Positions 8,176 through 16,544 of a DNA stretch of 25,249 nucleotides are shown here, one piece after another (within the stretch, counting starts at the first letter, position 1; each line of letters opens with the position of its first letter). Below the pieces are notes generated by a model. It was not told the DNA's origin, did not search any database, and saw only the letters and a program-made list of their open reading frames with translations. Source of the DNA: Pseudomonadota bacterium. GTDB lineage: Bacteria; Pseudomonadota; Alphaproteobacteria; Acetobacterales; Acetobacteraceae. The translations under genes and the position numbers were made by a program. The stretch covers positions 1 to 25,249 of the forward strand of contig JAJXSZ010000008.1 in NCBI GenBank assembly GCA_021784255.1, read 5' to 3'.

Positions 8176-9386
8176 GCCACGCCGCAGATCTCAAGGATGG
8201 TCAGCATGTAGATGCGGATCATGTCGAGGAAGTCCGGGATATCCACCCGCTCATCTGGCATGGTGTTGTAGCGCCCGCCGGGACCGCAGACGATGCCCTC
8301 CATTCCCGCGTGCTGCAGATGTGCCGCGTCCGTGCCGTAATAGGCGGGCGGGCGGATGGCGCCGGTGGGTTGTTCCACCCCGCGAACGGTCTTGTAGGCG
8401 TGGTTGATCGCCTGCACGATGGGGCTATCCTTCCCCACTTCGAAGGTCGGCATCATCGGGCGGCCCTTGAGGTGTTCCGGGGTCAGCGTGGCCTTGAGGC
8501 CCGGGAAGCGCGCCTCCAGTGCCCTGAGCTCAGCTTGCATGTCCTCCAGCACCCGCGCCTCGTTCTGGCCTGGCGCGTAGCGGCAGGAGCCCTTGAGGCG
8601 CGCATAGTCCGCCACCTGCGGCGGGCGCCATTCCTCAAGCTCGCGCCCAAGGGCAGCATGCACCACACCGACATGGCAACGGTTGATCGAGCGATGCTCC
8701 TCGCTCGGCGCGCCGGAGAAGGTCATTGCGTTGAGCCGCGGAATGAGGTCGCAGGCGGCCATGATCGCATCGACCGCCTCCTCGCGCTTGGACAGATGGC
8801 GTGTGTTGCCGACGAGCTCGATGATAAAGGTGAAGGCCGCCGCATGCATCGAGAGCGCTTGCAGGTCCGTTGGTTCCGAATTGACGAAGTAGTCGGCGCG
8901 CAGCCCCTGTTTCAGCAGCGCCAGCGTGCCTACGCCGCCCTGTAGTTCGCCCACGACGAAGGTGAGGATCACGTCGCCCTTGAGTCTCACGCCGGCATCG
9001 AGCAGCGTCTTCACAGCGCAATAGTAGGCAGCGTCGCCGGCTTTCATGTTGGAGACGCCGATGCCGTAGATGAATTTGTCGTCGATCTTTCCGGCGTAGG
9101 GATCGACGGTCCAGCCCTCGGTCACGGGGTTGGTGTCGAGATGGCCGTTGAACAAAAGGCTCCTGCCGCCACCCTGGCCGCGCCAGCGCCCGACGGCGTT
9201 GACGCGCTCACCCTCGAATGGCGCGATCTCCGCTTCGAGCCCCAGCTTGCGCATCTGCTCGGCCATGTACGCGGCGAGATCCCGCTCGCCTGGCGTCTGT
9301 GTGTGGCTCTTGTGGCGGACCATGGTTCCGAGAAATCCGAGGCACGCTTTCTCGTCGACGCGCGCGATGAGTTCCTGTGGGGTCAC
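8172..9386 (-). CDS. M20 family (ArgE/DapE-like) protein with altered metal site
   Basis: The 404-residue protein has the M20 layout: a hydrolase domain with an inserted dimerisation domain (about residues 180-290). Family landmarks are FNGHLDTNP (His82, Asp84), YGIGVSNMKAG, VVGELQGG and NSEPTDL (Glu171), ending in CGPGGRYNTMPDE. Compared with carboxypeptidase G2 or DapE, the bridging Asp is Asn113, the second Glu of the EE pair is Leu148 (the catalytic Glu147 remains) and the final His ligand is Asn374. Three of five metal-ligand positions are therefore changed, which argues against standard dizinc hydrolysis. It overlaps the DppDF start region by 4 bases on one side and the M24 gene by 4 on the other, so it is firmly in the operon. 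It probably acts in the cytoplasm on the imported compound. Confidence 0.8.
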   Translation of the reverse strand: MTPQELIARVDEKACLGFLGTMVRHKSHTQTPGERDLAAYMAEQMRKLGLEAEIAPFEGERVNAVGRWRGQGGGRSLLFNGHLDTNPVTEGWTVDPYAGKIDDKFIYGIGVSNMKAGDAAYYCAVKTLLDAGVRLKGDVILTFVVGELQGGVGTLALLKQGLRADYFVNSEPTDLQALSMHAAAFTFIIELVGNTRHLSKREEAVDAIMAACDLIPRLNAMTFSGAPSEEHRSINRCHVGVVHAALGRELEEWRPPQVADYARLKGSCRYAPGQNEARVLEDMQAELRALEARFPGLKATLTPEHLKGRPMMPTFEVGKDSPIVQAINHAYKTVRGVEQPTGAIRPPAYYGTDAAHLQHAGMEGIVCGPGGRYNTMPDERVDIPDFLDMIRIYMLTILEICGVA

Positions 9387-10966
9387 GTTCTGGTTTCCTC
9401 TCCGACTGGTAGGGGTGAGGCTGCGATCAGCTCCCGCGTGTATTCGTGCTCATGGCCACTGCCGAGAGCCCGGATGTCAAGCCGATCAACGAGAGTGCCC
9501 TCGCGCATCACGATGAGCCGGTGGGCAATCTGGCGGATCAGGTTGAGGTCATGGGTGATGAACAGGTAGGCGGTGCCGTGCTGGCGCCGCAGTTCCAGCA
9601 GCAACTCGATGGTGCTGGCCTGCACCGACACGTCGAGCGAAGCGGTAATCTCGTCGCAGATCACGAGGCGGGGTCTGGCGGCGAAGGCGCGGGCGATGGC
9701 GACGCGCTGCTTCTCGCCGCCCGAGAGCTGGTGCGGCCAGCGCGTGATGTATTCCCCCGGCAGGTTCACCTGGCGCAACAGGGTGGGGATTTCGTCCAGC
9801 GACCGGCCGTAGAGGCGCAAGGGGCGAGCGAGGATGTCGCGCACGCGTTGACGCGGGTTGAGCGAGGAATCCGGGTGCTGGAAGACGATCTGCACCGCGC
9901 GGCGATAATCCCGGCGCATGCGGGTGACCGGCACCCCATCGAGACGAATGGCGCCCCCAGCCCGCACAAGACCTGTCAGTGCCCGCGCGATGGTGGATTT
10001 GCCGGAGCCGGACTCCCCCACCACGCCGAGGATCTCGCCCTCGCGGATGTCGAAGCTCACGCTGGCGATGCCGCCGCCTTCGGCACGTTTACGGAACAGG
10101 CGCTTGCGGCCGTAGCGGACGCCGAGCGCCTCAACGCGTAGCACTTCGTGCGGTGGCGGCTCATCCTGCACGAGGCGGCGGTGGGGCCGGGGTACCGCGT
10201 CCACCAGGCGGCGTGTGTAGTCGTGCGCGGGGTTGGTAAAAATGCGCGTGGCTGGCCCCGTCTCCACCACCCGCCCGCCGCGCATCACGGCAACGCGCTC
10301 CGCCACGCGCGCGACGAGGCCCAGGTCGTGCGAGATGTACAGGCCGGCAACGCCCGTCTCCGCCCGCAGCCGATGGAACAGATCGAGGATGCGCGCGCCA
10401 GTGATGACGTCGAGCGCTGTAGTCGGCTCATCGAACAGGACGATGTCCGGGTGCGGTGCGAAGGCGGTGGCGATGACGACGCGCTGCTTTTCGCCGCCGG
10501 AGACCTCGTGCGGATAGCGGTGCATCAGCGCCTCGGCGCGACGCAGCTCAACGCGCTCGAGCCAGGAAACGGCCTCCTTCCATGCGGCGCGCGAGGACAG
10601 ACCCCGGTGGCGCTCCAGCACCTCCGTGATCTGCCGGCCCAGCGTCAGCGTCGGGTTCAGCGAGGTGGCCGGATTCTGGAACACCATGCCGATGCGCTTG
10701 CCGCGGATGGCGCGCATGGCGGCGGGGCCGAGCGCGGTGAGGTCCGCGCCACCGAGGCGGACGCAGCCACCCGCGAGCCGCGCGTTGCCGGCGAGATGGC
10801 CCATCACTGCCATCGCAAGCGAGGTCTTTCCGGAACCGGACTCGCCTACCAGGCCCAGCACCTCGCCCGGCGCGACGGAAAGTGAAACGTCATCGAGTGC
10901 GCGGAAAACGCCGCGCGCGGTGGCGTAGTCGAGCGTGAGATGGGCGATGTCGAGCAGCGCCGTCAT
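9383..10966 (-). CDS. Fused DppD-DppF type ABC transporter ATPase
   Basis: One 527-residue chain carries two full ATP-binding modules of the oligopeptide/nickel importer class, which energise uptake at the inner membrane. Module 1 has Walker A GESGSGKTSLA, signature VSGGEKQRVVIA and Walker B IVLFDEPTTALD. Module 2 has GESGSGKSTIA, LSGGEKQRVAIA and LVICDEITASLD. Both modules look catalytically complete. Between them is the oligopeptide-ATPase linker with HDYTRRLVDAVPR. The start MTALLDIAHL at 10966 is chosen because its ATG overlaps the DppC stop as ATGA; the longer frame to 11068 would cover the DppC C-terminus. Its stop overlaps the M20 start. The divergent operon uses two separate ATPase genes instead, so the two importers differ in architecture. 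Confidence 0.93.
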   Translation of the reverse strand: MTALLDIAHLTLDYATARGVFRALDDVSLSVAPGEVLGLVGESGSGKTSLAMAVMGHLAGNARLAGGCVRLGGADLTALGPAAMRAIRGKRIGMVFQNPATSLNPTLTLGRQITEVLERHRGLSSRAAWKEAVSWLERVELRRAEALMHRYPHEVSGGEKQRVVIATAFAPHPDIVLFDEPTTALDVITGARILDLFHRLRAETGVAGLYISHDLGLVARVAERVAVMRGGRVVETGPATRIFTNPAHDYTRRLVDAVPRPHRRLVQDEPPPHEVLRVEALGVRYGRKRLFRKRAEGGGIASVSFDIREGEILGVVGESGSGKSTIARALTGLVRAGGAIRLDGVPVTRMRRDYRRAVQIVFQHPDSSLNPRQRVRDILARPLRLYGRSLDEIPTLLRQVNLPGEYITRWPHQLSGGEKQRVAIARAFAARPRLVICDEITASLDVSVQASTIELLLELRRQHGTAYLFITHDLNLIRQIAHRLIVMREGTLVDRLDIRALGSGHEHEYTRELIAASPLPVGEETRT

Positions 10967-11793
10967 CGTTCGTCGCGCGGGTTCAATGCGTCGCGCAGCC
11001 CGTCCCCCAGCAAGTTGAAGCCGATCGCGGTGATGCCGATCGCGGCGCCGGGGGCGAGGACCAGCCACGGCGCATCATGCAGATAGGCGCGACCATCGCT
11101 GACCAGCAATCCCCATTCCGAGGAGGGCGGCTGCGCGCCGAGGCCGAGGAAGCTCAGAGTCGCCAGCAACATCACCGCGAAGGCGACGCGGATCGTGGTC
11201 TCGACGATCACCGGGGCGATGACATTGGGAAGCATCTCGGCCAGCACGATGCGCGTACCAGACTCGCCGCGGGCTATCGCGGCGGCGACGTATTCTTCTT
11301 GTCGTGCCGCCAGCGCCACGCTGCGGGTGATACGCGCCATGCCGGGTGCGAAGGCGATGGCGATGGCAAGCAGCGCGGTCTGCTCGCCCGCGCCGAGCGC
11401 GCTCGCTATGAGGAGGGCCAGCAACAGGCCGGGGATCGCAAGCACCGCGTCGACGGTACGCATGATCGCCTCGTCCCAGCGCCCGCCAGCATAGGCGGAG
11501 AGCGTGCCGACGATGGCGCCGGCGAGCGTACCGGCGAGGGTCGCGAGCAGAGCGGGCGGCACAGTCTCGCGCGCCCCGTAGAGCAGGCGGGACAACTCGT
11601 CGCGCCCGAACTGGTCCGCGCCCAGCCAGTGCTGTACGCCGGGGGCGGCGAAGCGGCTGACGTAATCCATGTGATCCGGGCGATATGGCGCGAGCGCCGG
11701 CCCGAAGACGCAGATAAGCGTGATGCCCAGCAGGATCACGACACCGAGCGCGCCCTGCTTGGTGCGCAGCAGGCGGCGGAACAGGTCAGTCAT
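10963..11793 (-). CDS. DppC-type ABC permease
   Basis: The 276-residue membrane protein begins MTDLFRRLLRTKQGALGV, the usual DppC/OppC opening. It shows the LGADQFGRDELSRLLYGARE motif region after the first helix, about six membrane helices, and the EAA loop EYVAAAIARGESGTRIVLA followed by EMLPNVIAP that docks onto the ATPase. It ends in LLGDGLRDALNPRDER, the standard tail. The start at 11793 is preferred over the longer frame to 11853 because upstream residues are DppB sequence in another frame. It overlaps the DppB stop by 8 bases and the ATPase start by 4. It forms the channel with the neighbouring DppB protein. Confidence 0.93.
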   Translation of the reverse strand: MTDLFRRLLRTKQGALGVVILLGITLICVFGPALAPYRPDHMDYVSRFAAPGVQHWLGADQFGRDELSRLLYGARETVPPALLATLAGTLAGAIVGTLSAYAGGRWDEAIMRTVDAVLAIPGLLLALLIASALGAGEQTALLAIAIAFAPGMARITRSVALAARQEEYVAAAIARGESGTRIVLAEMLPNVIAPVIVETTIRVAFAVMLLATLSFLGLGAQPPSSEWGLLVSDGRAYLHDAPWLVLAPGAAIGITAIGFNLLGDGLRDALNPRDER

Positions 11794-12733
11794 AGCGTAG
11801 CCGCGGGTCAAGCAGCGCGTAGGCGATATCAGCGAGCAGGTTCGTGACGGCATAGGTGCCGGCCATGATCAGCGCACCCGCCTGGATCGAGGGCAGGTCT
11901 CGGTTCTGGATCGCGATCAACAACTCGCGGCCGATGCCGGGGATGGCGAAGATCTCCTCGACGACGATGATGCCGCCGAGCAGGTAGCCGACATCCAGCG
12001 CCACCACCGTCACCACCGGCAGCAGCGCGTTGCGCAGCACGTGGCGCAGCAGCACGGTCCGGCGCGAGAGCCCCTTCAGCTCTGCCGCTCGCACATAGTC
12101 GCTGGCCAGGACATCGATCGTTTCCGAGCGCATCATGCGCGCGACATGCGCGATCAGCACCAGCGAGATCGTCAGAACCGGCGCTATGAGATGGCGCACG
12201 CCGCCGATAAAATGTTTCGTGATTGGCACATAGCCAGTAGCCGGAAGCCAGCCGAGCCGATCCGCGAGCACGACGAGGACGAACGTGGCGGTGACGAACT
12301 CGGGCACCGAGATGCCGAGATAGGAGACGAGGCCGGCGAGGAGATCGAGCGCCCGGCCGCGGCGCAGGGCCGCCAGGACGCCGAGCGGCACCGCGACGAC
12401 GAGCATCAGCACGATGGAACACGCCGCGAGCAGCAGGGAGCGCGAGAGTGCCGTGAACATGGTCGGGCCCACCGGCAGGCCGGTGCGCATTGATGTGCCA
12501 AAATTCCCGCGCAGCAGCGCCCAGAACCAGTGCCAGAACTGCAGCCCCACGGGATCGGAGAGGCCGAGCTCTTGACGCAGGGCAGCGAGCGCCGCGGGGG
12601 TCGCGTTCTGTCCCAGCAGCGTCACCGCGGCGTCGGCGGGCAGCACCTGCGTGATGGCGAACACCAGCACCGAGACCACGAGCATGGTGTACGCCATCAG
12701 CAGCAGGCGACGCAGCAGCCAGGCGAGCGACAT
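11786..12733 (-). CDS. DppB-type ABC permease
   Basis: The 315-residue inner-membrane protein starts MSLAWLLRRLLLMAYTMLVV. It has the DppB hallmarks: a first helix, a periplasmic loop with LGLSDPVGLQFWHWF and GNFGTSM, then five further helices. The EAA motif is DYVRAAELKGLSRRTVLL followed by RHVLRNALLPVVT. The end LLADIAYALLDPRLRYD is the typical DppB tail. It lies 40 bases downstream of the binding-protein gene and overlaps DppC, as expected for an SBP-B-C-DF operon. The substrate is not readable from the permease. Confidence 0.93.
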   Translation of the reverse strand: MSLAWLLRRLLLMAYTMLVVSVLVFAITQVLPADAAVTLLGQNATPAALAALRQELGLSDPVGLQFWHWFWALLRGNFGTSMRTGLPVGPTMFTALSRSLLLAACSIVLMLVVAVPLGVLAALRRGRALDLLAGLVSYLGISVPEFVTATFVLVVLADRLGWLPATGYVPITKHFIGGVRHLIAPVLTISLVLIAHVARMMRSETIDVLASDYVRAAELKGLSRRTVLLRHVLRNALLPVVTVVALDVGYLLGGIIVVEEIFAIPGIGRELLIAIQNRDLPSIQAGALIMAGTYAVTNLLADIAYALLDPRLRYD

Positions 12734-12773
12734 CGGGCCCGCTCAGGCCGCCGCGGATTCGAGGATGGCCATC

Positions 12774-14336
12774 TCAGGCACGATGCGGTGCATTCTTGCC
12801 GAGCCACAGCTTGTCGAGCAGGAACACGGCACCGCGCGGATTGAGCGCGTAGTTCTCCACATAGCCGCGCTTGGCCGCCAGCAGGTCGAAGAAGACCGGG
12901 ATGACGGAGGGCACCTGCTGGTTCATCAGCTCCTGCGCCTGGGCATAGAGCGCCGCCCGCTTCGCCTCGTCCGTGGTGATGCGTGCCTGCTCGACCAGCT
13001 GGTCGAACTTTTTGTTATCCCAGCGCGTCTCCGGCCAAGCGGCGTTGGAGGTGTAGAGCAGCGAGAAGATGGCGTCGGCGGTTGCCTGCATGTTGTAGAA
13101 GCCGACGTAGAAATGGCCCTTCTTCCAGACCGTCGCGAGGTAGGTCGCGTGCGGCATGGTCTGCACCTTGATACGAAACCCGGCTTCTTTCGCCATCTCG
13201 CGCATCGCCACTGCCAGCTGCGCGCGCGTCGACGGGTTCACCGAGGCGACAAGGGTGAGGTCGATGCCGTTGGGATAGCCCGCTTCAGCCAGCAGCTTGC
13301 GCGCCTCAGGTATGTTGCGCTGCTTCAACGGCATCTTGTCGTAGAAATGGTAGGCGGGGCTGATCGGCGTGTCGTCGCCCGGCGTGCCGTAGCCCTCCGC
13401 CACGAACCCGACCATCGCCTTGCGATCGACGGTGAGCGCCAGCGCCTGGCGGATGCGCATGTCGGAGAACGGCTTGGCGTAGCAGGCCATGTTGACGTTC
13501 AGGAACTGGCCGGAGGGCACACGCAGCGGCACCACCCCCTTAGCGGATCTGAGCCGGCCGAACTGCGAGGGCTGGGTCTCGGCCATGAGGTCGGTATCAC
13601 CCGCGATCAGTGCTGAAGCCTCGGCCGTCGGGTCGGGATAGATCACCACCTCGACGCGATCGACGTGCGGGCGCGTGGGGTCCCAGTAATGCGGGTTGCG
13701 CTCGACGACGATCTGGCGCTCGGGCGAGAAGGAGACGAGCTTGAACGGGCCGGTCCCGTTGGCGCTGTGCGACAGCACGCTCATGTCGCCCTTGGCGATC
13801 GCCGCCGGAATGATCTTGGCGTTCGTATAGGCGAGCGCCACGGGCAGGTCCGCGTACGGGCCCTGGAGGTGGAAGACGACCGTCGTCGCGTCGGTGGCCA
13901 CGACGTCCTTCACCGGGCCGATATTGGTGCGTGCTGCGGAGCCGGCCTTTGGGTCCATCATCCGCTGGAAGCTCGCCTCGACGTCCTTGCCCGTGCAGGG
14001 CGTTCCGTCCTGGAAGGCGAGGTTGGGCCGCAGCTTGAAGGTCCAGGTGGCGAGGTCCGCGCTGGTGGTCCAGCTCTCCGCGAGATCGGGCTCGGCGGTC
14101 ATGTCAAGGCGCAGGCGCGTGAGGCCGGAATAGAGCAGTTCGCTCACGAGATATTCGGGGTTCACGCGGGTGAGTAGCGGGTTCAGCACACTGGCCGCCT
14201 GGTTCACCGAGACGCGGAGCACGCCACCCTGGCGCGGCGTTGCGGTCGCTGCCTCCGCCGAGGAGAAGGCGGGCGCGAAGGGGAGGATGGCACCGAGCGC
14301 TGCGGCGCCGGCGAGGAGTGTGCGGCGAGGGGTCAT
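12774..14336 (-). CDS. Periplasmic substrate-binding protein, SBP_bac_5 family
   Basis: The 520-residue protein starts MTPRRTLLAGAAALGAI and has a signal sequence ending near SSAEA. The paired Arg before the hydrophobic stretch makes a Tat signal possible. Family-5 binding-protein features include LRVSVNQAASVLNPLLT, LYSGLTRLRLD, WTFKLRPNLAFQDGTP, GTGPFKLVSFSPERQIV and the FSDMRIRQALALTVDRKAM block. This family delivers peptides, nickel, opines, glutathione and other solutes to Dpp/Opp-type importers; specificity cannot be assigned by eye. Its ATG overlaps the stop of the upstream M20 gene as ATGA, placing it second in the leftward operon, ahead of its own permeases. Confidence 0.92.
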   Translation of the reverse strand: MTPRRTLLAGAAALGAILPFAPAFSSAEAATATPRQGGVLRVSVNQAASVLNPLLTRVNPEYLVSELLYSGLTRLRLDMTAEPDLAESWTTSADLATWTFKLRPNLAFQDGTPCTGKDVEASFQRMMDPKAGSAARTNIGPVKDVVATDATTVVFHLQGPYADLPVALAYTNAKIIPAAIAKGDMSVLSHSANGTGPFKLVSFSPERQIVVERNPHYWDPTRPHVDRVEVVIYPDPTAEASALIAGDTDLMAETQPSQFGRLRSAKGVVPLRVPSGQFLNVNMACYAKPFSDMRIRQALALTVDRKAMVGFVAEGYGTPGDDTPISPAYHFYDKMPLKQRNIPEARKLLAEAGYPNGIDLTLVASVNPSTRAQLAVAMREMAKEAGFRIKVQTMPHATYLATVWKKGHFYVGFYNMQATADAIFSLLYTSNAAWPETRWDNKKFDQLVEQARITTDEAKRAALYAQAQELMNQQVPSVIPVFFDLLAAKRGYVENYALNPRGAVFLLDKLWLGKNAPHRA

Positions 14337-15598
14337 GGCGTGTCTCCTGCGGGGATGGGTGAATCGGCGAGGTAGGCGAGCAGAGCACGCGCGAGCGATG
14401 CGATGTCCTGCACCGTGGTGAACTCGTCAGGGCCGTGGCCGTGGCTTTCCGGGCGCACCAAGCCGCCAAGCATGATCTCGGACAGGCCCGCGCGCTGCAC
14501 GAAGCCCATGTCCGAACTGGTGGAGGAACCGTAGCGGGCGAAGCTGGCTTCGGGCCAGCCGAAGCCCCAGCCGAGCGCTTGGCGCCAGCGCGGCCAGCAG
14601 CGCGCACCATCGGGGTTCGTAACGGGATCGAGACGGCCCACGAGCTGGGTCGTGATGGAAAGGGCCTTGCTGTGCCCGCGCGCGCCGGCGACGGTCTGTT
14701 CGATCTCGGCCAGTGCACCCTCCATCGTCTCTTCAGGAATCACGCGGCGGTTGACCAGGATGCGGCAGCTTCCAGGCAGCGCTGAGCCCTTCGCGCCGCC
14801 CCGTACCGAGGCGATGGTCAGCCGCGCTGTGAGCGGCTGGCCACGTGTAGGGGGCGGCGGGAGCGCCGAGATCCGCGTTTCCACCTCGCGCTTCAGCGCC
14901 ATCAGCGCCGTCAGCGCGGGCAGGGCCTCCTCCACCGCGTTAACACCGTCCGGCCCCGGGTCGCCGGAATGCGCGGCGCGGCCCTGCACCATGATCGCGA
15001 TATCGAGGCTGCCGAAGCAGCCTGCCCAAATGCGCGGCGCCGCGCCGCCATTGAGGCAGATAAGTTCTTCACAGCCCAGCAGGTTTTGTTCGGCGAGGTA
15101 ACGCACGCCAGGATAGAGACCACCCTCCTCGTCGGTGCAGGCGAGAAGTACGGGGTCGCGCGCAAGCGGCAGGCATGAAGCAGCCGCGGCGTCGATGGCA
15201 GCGATTAACGCAGCGATGGTGCCCTTCATGTCCGCGGTGCCGCGGCCGTACAGGCAGTCGCCCTCGCGCGTCAGCGCAAAGGGCGGGCGCGTCCAGCCCT
15301 CGCCGGCCGGCACCGTGTCCGTGTGCACATAGATGCCGCAGGCTGGGTGGCGCCGTTGCATCGGTTCCGCGACGAGGTTGACGCGCGAACCATGGCTCTC
15401 CGGCGTTGCCCACAACGCCTCGGGCACCTCCACGCGCCGGCAGGTGAACCCGCGCGGGGCGAACAGCGCTTCCAGCAGGTCGGCAAAGGCGGCGTATCCG
15501 CCTCCCGGTGGAAAGCTGGTATCGATCTCCACCAAGGATCGCAGGGCGTCCAGCCACGTGTCCTGCCGCGCCCCGATGTAAGATGCGGCGTGGGTCAG
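14333..15598 (-). CDS. M20 family hydrolase (ArgE/DapE-like), start uncertain
   Basis: First gene of the leftward operon. Metal-site motifs are largely present: IYVHTDTVPAG (His and Asp), GRGTADMKG (bridging Asp), ACTDEEGG (catalytic and ligand Glu) and SHGHGPDEF (final His). The segment normally reading GEPT is CLNGGAAP, so one ligand position deviates. The dimerisation domain starts around VQGRAAHSGDP. Such enzymes remove acyl groups from amino acids or cleave dipeptides with two zinc or cobalt ions. Homology clearly includes ASYIGARQDTWLDALRSL, but there is no ATG in frame nearby; the CTG at 15598 is the placeholder start used here. An ATG at 15647 lies in another frame, so a one-base indel near the start is possible. 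The longer frame to 15925 would overlap gntR and is not credible. Confidence 0.8.
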   Translation of the reverse strand: MTHAASYIGARQDTWLDALRSLVEIDTSFPPGGGYAAFADLLEALFAPRGFTCRRVEVPEALWATPESHGSRVNLVAEPMQRRHPACGIYVHTDTVPAGEGWTRPPFALTREGDCLYGRGTADMKGTIAALIAAIDAAAASCLPLARDPVLLACTDEEGGLYPGVRYLAEQNLLGCEELICLNGGAAPRIWAGCFGSLDIAIMVQGRAAHSGDPGPDGVNAVEEALPALTALMALKREVETRISALPPPPTRGQPLTARLTIASVRGGAKGSALPGSCRILVNRRVIPEETMEGALAEIEQTVAGARGHSKALSITTQLVGRLDPVTNPDGARCWPRWRQALGWGFGWPEASFARYGSSTSSDMGFVQRAGLSEIMLGGLVRPESHGHGPDEFTTVQDIASLARALLAYLADSPIPAGDTP

Positions 15599-15647
15599 GG
15601 TAGCGGGCGTGGACGCTTGTGCCGGAATAGGGATTGGACGCCGCCAT

Positions 15648-15663
15648 ATTTCTATGCAGAAAT
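15648..15663. promoter_or_regulatory. Candidate GntR operator (16-base dyad)
   Basis: ATTTCT-ATGC-AGAAAT has perfect 6-base arms around a 4-base centre. It is an AT-rich island in GC-rich DNA and lies exactly between the divergent gntR and M20 genes, over the expected transcription start of the leftward operon. GntR dimers bind such dyads, so this is the natural candidate site. It would also cover one possible gntR start codon (15654). Confidence 0.5.
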
Positions 15664-16445
15664 CAACTATGCCCAGGGAACCGGCAAGGTTGTCAAGCCA
15701 GGACGTCGATGACGGCGATGAAAACCGAGCGTTCGTGCCACTGCATGAGCGGCTGAAGCGCACGCTGTCCGAGCGCATCCTGCTCGGTGAGTGGGCGCCT
15801 AGCGGCGCGATTCCAGGTGAGGTCGAGCTAAGCACGCAGTTCAGTGTCGCCGTCGGCACGGTGCGCAAGGCGTTGGCGGCGCTGGTGGCCGAGGGGATGC
15901 TGACCCGCCGCCCGCGCGTCGGCACGGTGGTGACGGGGCGCAGCCCGGCGCATTCGTTGCGCTTCTTCTTCCGCTACTTCCGCCTGCGCGGTGCCGATGG
16001 CGTGCTGTTGCACTCGAAGGCCGAGACGCTGGCGCTATTCGAGGAACAACCGTCGGCGGAGGACGCGCGCCGACTTGGTATCGCGACGGACGAGCCCGTG
16101 ATCCGTATCCATCGTCGCCGCAGCATCGAAGGCCAGGCGATCATGCTGGATATGTACAGGATACCTGTCGCGTTGGTTCCAGGTTTCCCTCGTGATCCCG
16201 TGGCGCTGCCGCAGCTGCTCTACCTCTACCTGCTGGACCGCTGGGGCTTGCGCGTCACCGCGGTGCGCGAGGAGTTGGGGGCGGTGCTGGCGAGCACGGA
16301 GGATCGGGCCCTGCTGTCGCTGCCGGAGCCTGCGGCGCTGCTGGTGATCGAGGAAACATCTTACGACCAGGCGGGCAGACCCTGCCTGCTCGCCACGCAC
16401 CGCGCACGAACGGAACAGCATCGTTACGTTCACGAGGTACGCTGA
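15654..16445 (+). CDS. GntR family regulator, HutC/UTRA subgroup
   Basis: The protein has an N-terminal winged helix (FVPLHERLKRTLSERILL, then AIPGEVELSTQFSVAVGTV and RKALAALVAEGMLTRR) and a C-terminal UTRA ligand-binding domain from about residue 95 (LRFFFRYFRLRGADGV to the end). UTRA regulators sense a small metabolite, usually a substrate or intermediate of the pathway they control, and usually repress. It sits head-to-head with the M20-led operon and upstream of the second importer operon, so it may control both. The start is uncertain: ATG 15654, ATG 15669 and a GTG at 15609 (AGGG eight bases upstream) are all in frame. The GTG form would overlap the opposite M20 gene. Confidence 0.88.
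   Translation: MQKSTMPREPARLSSQDVDDGDENRAFVPLHERLKRTLSERILLGEWAPSGAIPGEVELSTQFSVAVGTVRKALAALVAEGMLTRRPRVGTVVTGRSPAHSLRFFFRYFRLRGADGVLLHSKAETLALFEEQPSAEDARRLGIATDEPVIRIHRRRSIEGQAIMLDMYRIPVALVPGFPRDPVALPQLLYLYLLDRWGLRVTAVREELGAVLASTEDRALLSLPEPAALLVIEETSYDQAGRPCLLATHRARTEQHRYVHEVR
15666..15696 (-). promoter_or_regulatory. Candidate sigma70 promoter of the leftward operon
   Basis: On the minus strand a perfect TTGACA -35 box (15691-15696) is followed after 19 bases by CATAGT (15666-15671; four of six matches to TATAAT). The spacing is slightly long. Transcription would begin near 15659, inside the dyad at 15648-15663, so repressor binding there would block it. Confidence 0.4.
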
Positions 16446-16451
16446 GTGCTT

Positions 16452-16482
16452 GGCCGCAGGCCGCCGCCAGGCAAGTGCGGCC
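16452..16482 (+). terminator. Hairpin after gntR, possible terminator
   Basis: GGCCGCA (16452-16458) pairs perfectly with TGCGGCC (16476-16482), seven bases after the gntR stop. The loop is 17 bases and no T-run follows, so this may be a weak or Rho-assisted terminator, or only an RNA fold. Confidence 0.3.
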
Positions 16483-16518
16483 TACATAGTGCTACGTTCG
16501 AGGCGGTATTCACCCTCT

Positions 16519-16544
16519 GCCGCCGCTTCGGTTTCGTCGGCGGC
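16519..16544. repeat. Inverted repeat in the leader between gntR and the second binding protein
   Basis: GCCGCCG (16519-16525) and CGGCGGC (16538-16544) form a 7-base stem with a 12-base loop. A weaker second stem, CTCCCG (16586-16591) with CGGGAG (16614-16619), lies downstream. The 246-base gap holds no recognisable gene; a minus-strand frame here is unassigned. Confidence 0.3.

Noticed and set aside
15651..15925. N-terminal extension of the leading M20 gene on the minus strand
   Set aside because: It is antisense to the gntR DNA-binding domain and has no M20 homology.
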